Position numbers and translations under genes: made by a program
Part shown: one piece after another, positions 1 through 10,512 of the stretch
Layout of the letters: each line of letters starts with the position of its first letter
How positions within the stretch are numbered: the stretch's first letter is position 1
Notes under the pieces: generated by a model
What the model was told of the DNA's origin: nothing
The model's input: only the letters and a program-made list of their open reading frames with translations
The model's database searches: none
DNA from: Myotis daubentonii
Lineage: Eukaryota > Chordata > Mammalia > Chiroptera > Vespertilionidae
Direction: 5' to 3'
Length of the DNA stretch: 64,000 bases
Assembly (NCBI RefSeq): GCF_963259705.1
Contig: NC_081851.1
Span: 17,086,145 to 17,150,144 of the forward strand

Positions 1-243
1 TCTTTACCACATTGTATATTCTTGTGTCCTTTGTCAAATATTAATTGACCATAAATGTATGGGTTTATTTCTGGACTTTTTGTTCTGTTCCACAGATCTT
101 TATGTCTGTTTTATGCCAGTACCATACTATATTTATTACTATGGCCTCGTAGTATAGTTTGTTATCAGGTAGCATGATTCCTCCCACTTTGTTCTTCTTT
201 CTCAAGATTACTCTATTGGTTTGGTTTTATTTTGTTTGTTTTG

Positions 244-287
<44 letters not shown>
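244..287. repeat. (TG)n microsatellite
   Basis: About 22 uninterrupted TG units inside the antisense L1. Confidence 0.95.
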
Positions 288-288
<1 letters not shown>

Positions 289-495
289 GGGTTTTTTGGT
301 GTTTTTTGTGTTTTTTTTTGTACTTCCATATAAATTTTTGTGATATTTGTTGTAGCTCTCTGAATTACGTCATTGGACATTTGAACGTTGTTAATTCTTC
401 CTATCTTTGAACACCATATGTGCTTTTATTAATTTGTATCTTCTTCAACTTCTTCCTGTCTTCCTTCCTTTCTTTCACTTTCTTCTTTCTTCCAC

Positions 496-496
496 T

Positions 497-552
<56 letters not shown>

Positions 553-586
553 TTTTTCTTTCTTTCTCTCTTTCTTCTTTCTTCAT
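496..586. repeat. (CTTT)n microsatellite
   Basis: Tandem CTTT units with a few interruptions. The Phe/Leu/Ser and Lys/Glu-rich reading frames over it are artefacts. Confidence 0.95.
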
Positions 587-1127
587 GATCTTTATTATGT
601 TCAGGTGAATTCCCTTTATTCACATTTCACTGAGAGTTGTTATAATGAATAGGTGTTGTGTTTTCGTGAATGCTTTCTGCGTCTATTGTTGTAATCATGT
701 GAATTTGATTCTTTATTTTGTTTATGATGTATCATGTTTTTTATGTGTAGATACTGTACCAAGCTTGCATCCCTGGAATAAATCCCACTTCATCCTGATG
801 TGTAATCTTTTAAATGTATTACTGGATCCAGTTTGCCAATATTTTGTTGAGGATTTTAGCATCTACATTCATCAGGGATATTAGCCTATAATTTTTTTTC
901 TTTATAAAGTCTTATTCTGGTTTGGGATTAGGAGAATGCTGGACGCATAAAATGAGCTTGGGAGGCTTCCCCTGTCTTGAGTGTTTCGGGTGAGTTTGAG
1001 GAGAACAGGTGCTAGTTCTTCTCTGACTGTTTGATGAAATGCACTGTGAAGCCATCCAGTCCAGCACCTGCGTTTGTTGAGAAGTTATTTTTTCTTTTAA
1101 TTCTCACCTAGTATATATTGTCCAATG

Positions 1128-1187
1128 AATTTTTTTTTAGAGATGTGGGAGGGAGGGAGGGAGGGAGGTAAGAAGGGAGAAAGAGAG

Positions 1188-1235
<48 letters not shown>

Positions 1236-1408
1236 GAGAGACATCAGTGTGAAACACACACATCAAATGGTTGTCTCACACACATGTACACCTCAACAGG
1301 TGGCAGGGGTGAACCTGCAACCCAGGTACATGCCTTTGACTGGGAATCGAACGCATGATCCTTTGTTCCGTGGACCACATCTCTAACCACTGACACACAA
1401 TGGCCTTA
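1128..1408 (-). mobile_element. VES-type tRNA-derived SINE, diverged
   Basis: Reverse orientation: a T-run (the poly(A) tail) at the left, a purine-rich stretch with (GA)n at 1186-1240, then the antisense tRNA-related body (gggaatcgaacgcatgatcc, followed by ctctaaccactgaca). It is inserted in the antisense L1. The CT-rich linker of the SINE has expanded into a dinucleotide repeat. Confidence 0.7.
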
Positions 1409-2314
1409 GCTTCATTGATCTCATGTTTGTTTTTTACTGCTTTGTTTATTTCTGCTCTGATCTTTATTATTTTCTTTATTCTTCTCACTTTATGGTGTCT
1501 TTGTTTTTCTTTTGCACTAGTTCCTCTAAGTGTCAAGTTAGATGATGTATTTCAGATTTTTCTTGTTTCTTGAGGTAGGCCTGTAATGTTAGGAATTTTC
1601 CTCTTAGGACTGCTTATCCTGTGCTCCATAGCGTTAGGATTGTTGTGTTCTCATTTCCATGTGTTTCAAGGTATTATTTCATTATTTCCTTGATCTCATT
1701 GTTATCTATTCATTGTTTAGTAACATGTTAATTAGCCTCCAAGACTTTCTGTGTTTTATAGTTTTTTCTTTTTCTTTTTTCTTTTTAATCCTATAATTAC
1801 TAATTTTTATTGTGGTCAAATAAATATAAGATTTAGAGTTTTAACCACATTTAAGTATACATCAAGTATATTGACATGCAATTCTCACCACCATGTATCC
1901 CCAAATTTTTATTTATTTATTCATTTTTGCTTTTCATTGCTTTTATCTCTGTTAATAAATTTATTGGGGCATGGGTGGTTTTAGGTGTGTACAATTCAGT
2001 AATAGATCACTTGTAGGTCAGTTTTTTCTAATTGACTTCTAGTTTTATACAGTTATGATCAGAAAAGATTCTTGATATGATTTCAATCTTCTTAAATTTA
2101 CTGAGACTGTTTTTGTGCCCTAACATGTGGTCTATCTAGATAATGTTGCACGTCCACTTAAAAAGAATGTATATTCTACTGCTTCAGGGTGAAAATGCTC
2201 TGAAGATACCAATTAAATCCATTTGATCTATTGTGTTATTTCAGTCCACTCTTTTTTTTTTTTTTAAAGACTAGGTGTGAGGCCGCCCTGTGCAAGGGTG
2301 AGGCAGTGCACAAG

Positions 2315-2575
2315 TCTTCCCCCCCACCTTCTCCCTCCCCCCCCAGCCCCCGCCCATCTCCCTCCCCCCCCAGCCCCTGCCCGTCTCCCTCCACCCCCAC
2401 CCTCAGGGACCCCAGCCCAGGAGGAGGTCAGGGCCCAAGTCTCCCCCCCGCCTTCTCCCTCCCCCCCCAGCCCCCGCCCGTCTCCCTCCCCCCCCAGCCC
2501 CCACCCATCTCCCTCCACCCCCACCCGCAGGGGCCCCAGCCCAGGGGAGCCAGGGGAGCCTAGGGGAGCCAGGGG
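2315..2575. repeat. C-rich VNTR inside the U6 composite
   Basis: Roughly 30-40 bp units built on CTCCCTCCCCCCCCAGCCCC and the variant CCCGTCTCCCTCC, ending in repeats of ggagccaggggagcc. The proline-rich and glycine-rich frames across it are artefacts. Confidence 0.85.
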
Positions 2576-2599
2576 AGCATGTCACACGCTAGGGGGAAG

Positions 2600-2680
2600 G
2601 GAACGCTTCACTGATTTGAGTGTCACCCTTGCGCAGGGGCCACCCTAATCTCCTCTGCATCATTCCAGCTTTACTATATG

Positions 2681-2685
<5 letters not shown>
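2600..2685 (-). pseudogene. U6 snRNA pseudogene
   Basis: The reverse complement reads as U6: the conserved core CCCCTGCGCAAGG is intact, preceded by a diverged GAGATTAG block and followed by GTGAAGCGTTCC at the 3' end. Several substitutions in the central region and loss of the first bases of U6, replaced by a (CAG)n tract, show it is not functional. It is the 5' part of the composite retroposon at 2255-2729. Confidence 0.85.

Positions 2686-2713
<28 letters not shown>
2681..2713. repeat. (CTG)n trinucleotide repeat, about 11 units
   Basis: Directly abuts the U6 pseudogene, whose 5' terminal GCAGCAC could have seeded it. Confidence 0.95.
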
Positions 2714-5679
2714 AGAGTCCAGCACCAGACCACTCTTTGCTTCTTGATTTTCTGTGCGGAAGATCCAGCCATTGATGCCAGTGGGATTGTTCAAATCCCC
2801 TACTACGTCTGTATTATTGTTGAACTCTCCATTTATGTACATCAGGATTTGATTTACACATTTACTTGCTCTTATGTTGAAGAAATACATGTTTGCAAGG
2901 GTTATATCCTCTTGTTGGATTGCTCTCTTTATCATTCTGTGGTGTCCATTCTTATCGCTCAATATAGCCTTTGTTTTAAAGTCTATTTTGTCAGCTCTAG
3001 GTTTACCTCCCCGGTTTATTTTTCATTTGTATTTGCATGAAATGCCTTTTGCCATCCCCTTGCTTTTTGTCTGTATATCTTTCATTCTGAGATAGGTCTC
3101 TTGTTGACTGCATATATATGGTTCTTGATTTCTTATCGATTCAGCTACCATGTCTTTTAATTGCAGCAGTCAAGCCACTTACATTTAAAGTGATTATTTG
3201 TAGATATGTTTTATTCTTTTAACTCTGTTTCCCTTTTATTCCTTCTTGATAGTTCTTATACTAATGGTTTGGTGGTAACACACTTCTTTTGCTGTTTCTT
3301 GTCTGGGAAGCTCTTGATTTCTCCATCAATTTTAAATGACAGCCTTACTGGGTAAAGTAGTCTTGGTTGAAGGTCCTAGCTTGTCATTATTTTGAATATT
3401 TTGTGCCAATCCCTACTGGCCTGGTATGTTTTTGTAGAGAAATAAGCTGACAGTCTCATGGGAGCTCCCTTGTAGGTAACTGACCGTCTTTCTTTTGTTG
3501 CTTTTAAGATGTCCTGTCTTTAATCTTTGTCATTGTCATGATGATGTGTCCTGGTGTCAAGCCTTTTTGGGTTCATCTTGTTTGGGACTCTGTGCTTCCT
3601 GGACGTGTGTCTCTTCCTTCACCAGGTTAGGGAAGTGTTCGGTCATTATTTCTTTTAATATGGTGTAGTCCCTTAACCTTTCTTTTGTCCTTGTACTCCT
3701 ATAATGTGGTTGTTGTTAATGTTTCATGTTGTCCCAAAAGTCCCCTAAACATTCCTCATTTTTAAAAGTTCTTTTTTCTTTTTGCTGCTTTTGTCTTCTG
3801 TGACCTTGTCTTCCAAATCACTAATTTGATTCTCTCCTTAATCAAATTACTTATTTTCTCTAGTGTATTCTTCATTTCAAAGATTTTACTCCTTATTTCT
3901 GACTGGATCTTTTATATGGCTTAAATGTTCTTTTTCATGCCTACTATCAGTTTTCAAGTTCCCAATGATTTCATCCATTCTTCACCTAACTTCAATTAAC
4001 TATCTGAAATATTGCTTGCCTCACTTTGTTTAGCATTTTTTCTGGATGTGTCCCCTGTTCTTAAATTTGGGGCATGTTTCTTTGCATTTTGGCTGCCTCT
4101 GTGTGTTTCTTTCTTTGTATTAAAATCCAGGTCTTGGTAGTGTGGCTTCGTGTAGTAGGAGTCCTGTGGAACCCAGTGGCAATTTCTTCTTGATCATCTG
4201 AGTTGAGTGCTCCAGGGATGTCCCGTGTGTGTTATGTGAACCTTCCTGTGGCAGTTGATTCTTGATGGCTGTTGGCCCATTCATGTAGTGATTCGATGCT
4301 CAGGCTAGTTGGCTGTGACCACAGTGTACCCTGCCTACAGTGTAGTGTATGAGCTGCTGACAGGTGTTGACCACATGGAGCGCAATTCATCTCAGCGGGT
4401 TCTGGTGCCTGCCTAGATCTCTCTTTGGATCTGCCGCTTCTGAGGCTAATTGTATCCTTCTCTGATGTGCTCTGAAGCTGGCTATCAGCTTGTTGTTCCT
4501 GGGGCTTCCTGGGAGGGACTCTGGTGCTGAACAATGTCAGATGCTTGATGTGACTCTCCCAGGGCAATCTCTTTGCATCTACAAAGCAATTCACAATTTG
4601 TGACAGCCTCTGCTGAGGCCCAGTGAGCACAGGAAGGTCCAAGCAGGGCACTAAAGCTGGCTTTGACTAGCATTGAGCCTGGGGGCAGGTCAGCAAAAGC
4701 CCCAGAGCACACCATGTTCTGCCTCCCTGTCTGCCTCCATCTGCCGGGTGCCTGTTTGTCTCAGTTAATGAAAGAGTCTCTGGAAGCACTCAAGTTGCAT
4801 GAGGGAGGTTCTCAGGGAGTCCCCAGGTAGAGGTGAGTGGTGCTCACCAGATGGATGCAGGTTCAAGCTCAGTGTCAGTGTTGGGTCTGAGGCCACTCAG
4901 CAAATGTCCCAGGGGATATCAGGTCCAGCTGCCACCCGCTGGGTCCTCACACATCCTTGAGCAGTGTACAGAAGACGCAGACCTGGCATTGTTTGTAGGA
5001 GGAGAATGAAAAAGTCAAAAGAGGCTGCTTCCCAGGATTGAAGGTGTCTGGAATCTGTAGTCTGAGATCAGCTGTGTGAGCTTAAGGGCTTTGCAGAAGG
5101 TCTGTGGATTCTCAAAGGCCAGAGAGCTGCTTCCTGTTGTAGATGACTCATGGATCCCCACAGGGGAGCGAGAGCATGGTGGGATCATGCAGGTGCAATC
5201 CAGCCATCACGTAGTGAAAAGTAGAATCCCCTCATGGGTGGCTGATTTCAGCAGATTCATCCCTCCATTTCTGTCCTAAGAGAACTGGAGCTCTCTCCAG
5301 ACTTCCGACCAGATGCATGCTCACTGGCTTCCCGGGCATCACTGTCCCTGCCTTCTTTCCTCAAGGCTGGGTGAGCCAGGCTGGCTGGAGTGTAGGGAAG
5401 GGAGGATAGAGGTCCGTTTGGAGGGTTGAAATGCTGTGAGAACTTTTAAGGCTTAAATTTATTTTCTGTGTGTCTGCTCCCACACTATAACTAAGCAGCC
5501 AAAGTGATGCTTAGCTCACTCTCAAGGAAGCACAGTTCTGCCCTGCACCAGTGCCACACATCACCAGAGCAGTGAAGGGAGCTACTGGAGGAAGAAGACA
5601 GGGCATTCCTCTCCCAGCAGTGTAACACCCTCACAGGCATGATTCTTTCTGGAGAGCTGACCCCTGCTGGAGCACTTAA

Positions 5680-5745
5680 GGCTTTTAGGCACAGAGTGTA
5701 ATAATCTGATTTATATTTTTTAAAGATCACTCTGATTTGCATTTT
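5680..5745 (+). repeat. Outer left arm of the giant inverted repeat
   Basis: The text 'aaggcttttaggcac' and 'tttatattttttaaagatca' recurs in reverse complement at 10441-10512. The two arms enclose about 4.7 kb. Confidence 0.75.
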
Positions 5746-6425
5746 CATTTTTATTAAAAATTACTTCTTTAATTTTTTTCAATTAGGGATGACATTCAAT
5801 ATTAGTTTCAAGTGTACAAAATAGTGGTTAGACATTTATATAACATATAAAAGCATCTCCTGATAAGTCTAGCATGGGATATCTTTGAAAAGGGTATTAA
5901 TCCTATTCACGAGGGCTCCACCCTCATAACCTAATCAACCTCAAAAGACCCACCTTTTATTTATTTTTAATCAACCTTATTTGGGTGACATTCATTAATA
6001 AAATTGCATAGGTCAGGTGTGCAATTCTATAATGCATCATTTGTATATCGCATTGTGTGCTCACTGGCTTCAGGTCTAGTCTCCTTCTATCACCATTTAT
6101 CCCCCCTATGCCCTCTTCTCCCTCCCCTACCTGTCACCACCAACCTTACCCCCTACTCCCCACACGCCACCCCACCTGCCACCCCACACCCCACACACCC
6201 AGCCCCCATCTGCCTCACCACATCCCCAATGCACAGCCCCCATCTGCCACCCCCAACTCCCCTCCCGCCAGCTCTCATTCCCCAACACTACCCCTCACCC
6301 CCACCTCCCACTCTTACCCCCAACCCTACCCCCCACCGCCCCCCATCACGCACCCCACACCCCACACCTCCCATCCTCCACCCCCAACTTCCCAGCCCCC
6401 ACCCTCCACCCCCCTTTCCCTGCTT
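5746..6425 (-). mobile_element. Antisense L1 3' ends inserted in the left arm
   Basis: 5770-5890 and 5990-6100 are antisense L1 3' UTR ('agtttcaagtgtacaaaata', 'gtgcaattctataatgcat'). 6100-6425 is a C-rich low-complexity expansion of CCCCACC and CACCCCA units that corresponds to the G-rich L1 3' UTR. Imperfect copies of tgatttg(a)cattt flank the insertion (around 5731-5743 and 6427-6440) and suggest a target duplication. The long proline/histidine frames are artefacts. Confidence 0.6.
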
Positions 6426-6640
6426 GTGATTTGACATTTGAAATGATATTTGAGATGTGTCTTGAGAGCACGGGTAGGATTTAGACAGATGAAGAAGGTG
6501 AGAATATGCTTCAGGTACAGAGAGTGGACATTCGGCCTGGAGGCAGGAGAGATGAACACTGGACAGACCAGAGCATATGCCCTTCAGATGCCTGTGAGTG
6601 AGGGGTCAGGGCAGGGAAACAGAAGACCCTGCATGGAGGG
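6426..6640 (+). repeat. Inner left arm of the giant inverted repeat (about 215 bp)
   Basis: The sequence starting 'gtgatttgacatttgaaatg' aligns, reverse-complemented, along its whole length with 10232-10440 (shared blocks ggcctggaggcagga, agatgaacactgg, gggaaacagaagaccctgca). I estimate 85-90% identity by eye. Confidence 0.9.
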
Positions 6641-9600
6641 AAAGGGCAGAGGGATAAGGGGACCAACCACAGAGTGGTCAGAGCAGGAGAGACAGCAGCC
6701 CCTCCATGGGAAGGCAGGGCAGCAGGGTCAGGGGACCAGGGGAGGGGCCGATGGACAGGTATGAGAGGGAATGCTGCCAAGGGGCAGGGCTGGGGGCAAG
6801 GGCTCCACCATGGGGAACAGGGAACTCTCCATGGAGGGGTCTGTTTCTCCTGTTACCTATCTCTACTCTCATGTCCCCCCTTCCCTGGCCCCTCCATGGA
6901 TGGTGCCCTAACCCCCCTATCTTGCTCAGACTATGTGGGGTCCTTTGTCCTCCCTGCCCTGCTACCTCCCTGGATGATGCCCTCTCCCCCCTGCCCTGCC
7001 ATCTATTTCAGGACCTGTGCTAAAATCCTTGCTGTCTCAAAGTAGGCTTCCCTATCCCCCCAGCCTCTCCTCTCCATGGAGGGTTCCCTGTTCCCTCTCA
7101 TGCATGCCCTGTCCCTCCATGAAGGATTCTGTCTCCTCCATGCCCTTCTCCCTCAAACCGGGGCTCCCTTTCTCCACTGCTTGCCCCCTCAAAGTGAGGT
7201 TCTCTGTCCCCCTGCCGTGCCCCCTCCACGAAGGAAATCTTCCTCCCTGACCCTCCCCCTCAAAGTGGGGTTCTCTACACCCCTGCCATGCCCCATCCAT
7301 GGAGGGTACCTTCTCCTCCCTGCCTCTCCCCGTAAAGTTGGGATCCCTGTCCCCCTGCCCAGCTCCCTCAGTGGATAGTTCTGTCTCCTATGTGCCCTGC
7401 TCTCTCATAGTGAGGTTCCCTTTCCTCCTGCCCTACCCTCTGCATGGGGATTACCTGTCCAACTGCCCTGCCCCCTCCCAATAGAGGGTTCCTGGTCTCC
7501 CCTCTCCTCCCCGCCCTGCCCCCTATAATTGGGGTTCCCTTCCTTCCTGTCCTCCCCACTGCATGGAGGGTTTGCTGTACCCACTATTCCATCCCTGCAA
7601 GTGCAGTTCCTGTCCCCCAGCTCTAACTCCTTTCTGAAGGTTTCCCTGTCCCCCTGCCCTGCCCCCTCCATGAAGGTTTCCCTGTCTCCTGCCCTCTACC
7701 CTCTATGAAGAGTCCCCTCTCCTCCCTGCCCTGTCCCCTCCATGGAGTATGCCCTCTCCCCCCTGCCCTGTCCCATCCATGGAGGGTTTCCTGTTCCTCT
7801 GCTCTGCCGCCTCCAAGGAGGGTCCCCTCTACTCCCTGTCTGACCCATCCCTGTTGGGTTCCCTGGCCAGCCCCCCCGCCTCGAGCCCTGCCCCCTCCAT
7901 GGAGGGTTCCCTGCCCCACCTGTTCTGTAGCCTCCATGGAGGTTTCCCTGTCACCACTGCCCTGCCCCCTCCCTGGTGTGTCCCCTCTCCTCCGTGCCCA
8001 GTCCACTCCAAGGAGTATGCCCTCTCCCCCCTGCCCTGTCCCATCCACGGAGGGTTCCCTTTTCCTCTGCTCTTCCCTCTCCATGGAGGGTGCCTTCTCC
8101 TCCATGCCTTGTCCTCTCCAAGGAGAGTCCCCTCTCCTCTCTACCCAGTCCACTCCATGAAGGTCCCCACTTTCCCTGCCCTCCCTCCTCCATGGAGAGT
8201 CCCCTCTCCTCTCTGACAAGCCAATCCTTGGAGGGTCCCATGTTGCCAGTCCCCACTGCCCTGCCCCATCAATGGAGAGTTCCCTGTTCCCCAAACCCCC
8301 TGCCCTTCCCCCTCCATATAGAGCACCCATGCCCACTATCCTTCCCTTCCTTGGAGGGGCCTTTCTCCTCCCTGCCCTGTTACCTCCACGGAGGGTCCCA
8401 TCTCCTCTTTAGCTATAACCTCCATGGAGGGTCTCTTCACTCTCTGTCCTCTTCCCTCCATGGTGGGTCCCCTGCTCCACTGCCCTGTCTCCTGCATGAA
8501 GGGCCCCCACTTCCCCTGCCCTCCCTTCTTCATGCAGTGTCCCCTCTCCTCCCTGCCCAGCCCATCCTTAGAGGGTTCCCTGTATCCCTTCCCCATAGCC
8601 CTGCCCCCTCCATGGAGGGTCCCCTATTCTCCCTTCCCTGTCCCCTACGCTCCCCGCTCCATGGAGGGTACCTTCTCCTCCTTGACCCATCTCCTCCATG
8701 GAGGTTCCCATCTCCTCCCTGCCCTTCCTCTCCCTGGAAGGATCCTTCTCCTCCCTGATCTGTCCCCTTTATTGAGGGTCCCTTCTCCTCCATGGCATGT
8801 CCCCTCCATGGAATGTCCCCTCTCCTCCCTGCCCTGTCCCCTCCATGGAGGGGTCCCCTCTCCTCCCTGTCTGGCCCATCACTGTAGGTTTCCCTTTCCC
8901 CGTCTCTGCCCTCTCCTCCCTGCCCTGTACCCTCCATGGAGGGATCCTTCTCCTCCCTGACCCATGCCCTCCGTGGAGGGTCCCTACTCCTCCCTACCTG
9001 TCCCCTCCATGGAGGGTTCCCATAACCCTACTGTCCCCCTGCATGGAGAGTACCTTCTCCTCCGTGACCCGTCCCCTCCATGGAGGTTCCCATCTCCTCC
9101 CTGTCTTGTCCCCTCCATGGAGGGTCCTCTCTCCTCCCTGTCTGTCCCCTCCATGGAGAGTTCCCATCACCCTAACAGTCCCCCCTGCATGGAGGGTCCC
9201 AACTCCTCCCTGCCCTTCTCCATCATGGAGGGTCCCCTCTCCTCCCTGCCCTTCCCCTCCATGGAGGTATCCTTCTCCTCCCTGACCCATCCCCTCTATT
9301 GAGGGTCCCCGCTCCTCCTTGCCTGTTCCCTCCATGGAGGGACCCCTCTACTGCCTATGTGTCCCGGAAAGGAGGGTCCCCTCTTCTCCTGGCCCATCAC
9401 CTCCATGGAGTTTCCCCTCACACCCATGCCTGTCCCCTCCATGGAAGGTTCCCTGTCCCCACTGCCCTGTACCCTCCATGGAAGGTCCCTTCTTCTCCCT
9501 ACCCTTGCCGCCTCCATGGAGGGTCCCATCTCCTCCCTGCCCTCACCCCTCCATGGAGGGTCCACTCTCCTCTCTACCTGTCCCTTCCATGGAAGGTTCC

Positions 9601-10232
9601 CCACTGCCCTGCACCCTCCATGGAGGGTCCCATTTCATCCCTGCCCTTTTCCCTCCATGGAGGATCCCCACTCCTCCCTGCCTGACACCTCCATGGAGGG
9701 TCCCCTCTCCTCCCTGCCTGTCCCGTCCATGGAGGGTCCCCCTTCTCCCTGCCTGTCCCCTCAATGGAGGGTTCCCTTTCCCCATGGCCCTGTCCCCTCC
9801 ATGGAGGGTCCACTCTCCTCCCTGCCTGTCCCTCCATGGAGGATTCCCTGTCCCCACTGCCCTGCATCCTCCATGGAAGGTCCCTTCTTCTCCCTACCCT
9901 CTCCCCTCCATGGAGGGTCCCCTCTCCTCCCTTCCTTTCCCCTCAATGGAGGGTTCTCTCTCCCCCCTTCCTGTCCCCTCCATGGAGGGTCCCCTCTCCT
10001 CCCTGCCCTCTCCCCTCCATTGAGGGTCTCCTCTCCTCCCTACCTGTCCCCTACATGGAGGGTCCCCTTTCCTCCATGCCCTCTCCCCTCCATGGAGGGT
10101 CCCTTCTCCTTCCTTCCTTTCCCCTCCATGGAGGGTCCTCTCTCCTCCCTGCCCTGCCCTCTCCATGGAGGTTTCACTGCCTCTCCTACCCTGCCCCCTC
10201 CATGGAAGGACCCCTTTCCCCTGCCCTGCCCC
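6640..10232. repeat. Minisatellite of about 37 bp, around 90 copies, with an orientation switch
   Basis: Units of the type CCATGGAGGGTCCCCTCTCC + TCCCTGCCCTCTCCCCT (37 bp) run head to tail with substitutions and small length changes. From about 6640 to 6835 the units are in the G-rich orientation; from about 6840 onward they are C-rich, so the array itself is inverted near its left end. Each unit has a CCATGG palindrome at its core. Proline/serine and glycine/arginine frames of up to 332 codons are open because the unit is stop-poor and are not genes. Confidence 0.9.
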
Positions 10233-10440
10233 ATCCATGCAGGGTCTTCTGTTTCCCTGCCTGTTCCCATCACTCACAGGCTCTGCGAGGCATGTGCTCT
10301 GGTCCCCAGTGTTCATCTGTCCTGCCTCCAGGCCGTGTCCACTGTCTGCACATGAAGCACATCTCACCGTCTTCATCTGCCCAAATCCTCCCGGGCTCTC
10401 AGGATACATGTCAAATATCATTTCAAATGTCAAATCACCG
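10232..10440 (-). repeat. Inner right arm of the giant inverted repeat
   Basis: Reverse complement of 6426-6640. It joins the outer arm directly, without the L1 insertion that splits the left side, so it shows the pre-insertion order. Confidence 0.9.
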
Positions 10441-10512
10441 AGTGATCTTTAAAAAATATAAATCAGATCCCCCTATTCTCGTGCCTAAAAGCCTTCCTGC
10501 TGTGACAGCAAT
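10441..10512 (-). repeat. Outer right arm of the giant inverted repeat
   Basis: 'gagtgatctttaaaaaatat' followed by 'cctaaaagcctt' is the inverse of 5680-5745. Confidence 0.75.

Larger units (their letters stand above)
2255..2729 (-). mobile_element. Retroposed composite: U6 snRNA - VNTR - poly(A)
   Basis: Read 5'->3' on the minus strand: a (CAG)n tract, most of U6 snRNA, a CTCCCCTGG-rich linker, a G-rich VNTR (2315-2575), a short unique tail and a poly(A) tract (the T-run at 2252-2265). It is flanked by the 9-bp duplication ccactcttt (2246-2254 and 2730-2738), and the interrupted L1 text resumes on either side. That is the signature of L1-mediated retroposition of one RNA. The layout (small-RNA head, VNTR, poly(A)) recalls SVA-like composites, but I recognise no named family. 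Confidence 0.6.
1..5270 (-). mobile_element. Old LINE-1, antisense, from within ORF2 to the 5' region
   Basis: Read on the minus strand this is a decayed L1. The plus text at the left edge (around 100-200) matches the antisense of the ORF2 C-terminal third. 880-1090 is antisense reverse transcriptase (the 'aaaatgagcttgggagg' block). 2020-2200 and 2740-3300 continue toward the ORF2 start, 3400-4100 resembles antisense ORF1/5' region of L1M families, and 4160-5270 is GC-richer and looks like 5' UTR. No reading frame survives. It is interrupted by a SINE (1128-1408) and a retroposed composite (2255-2729). The 5' limit is uncertain and the L1 continues off the left edge. Confidence 0.65.
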
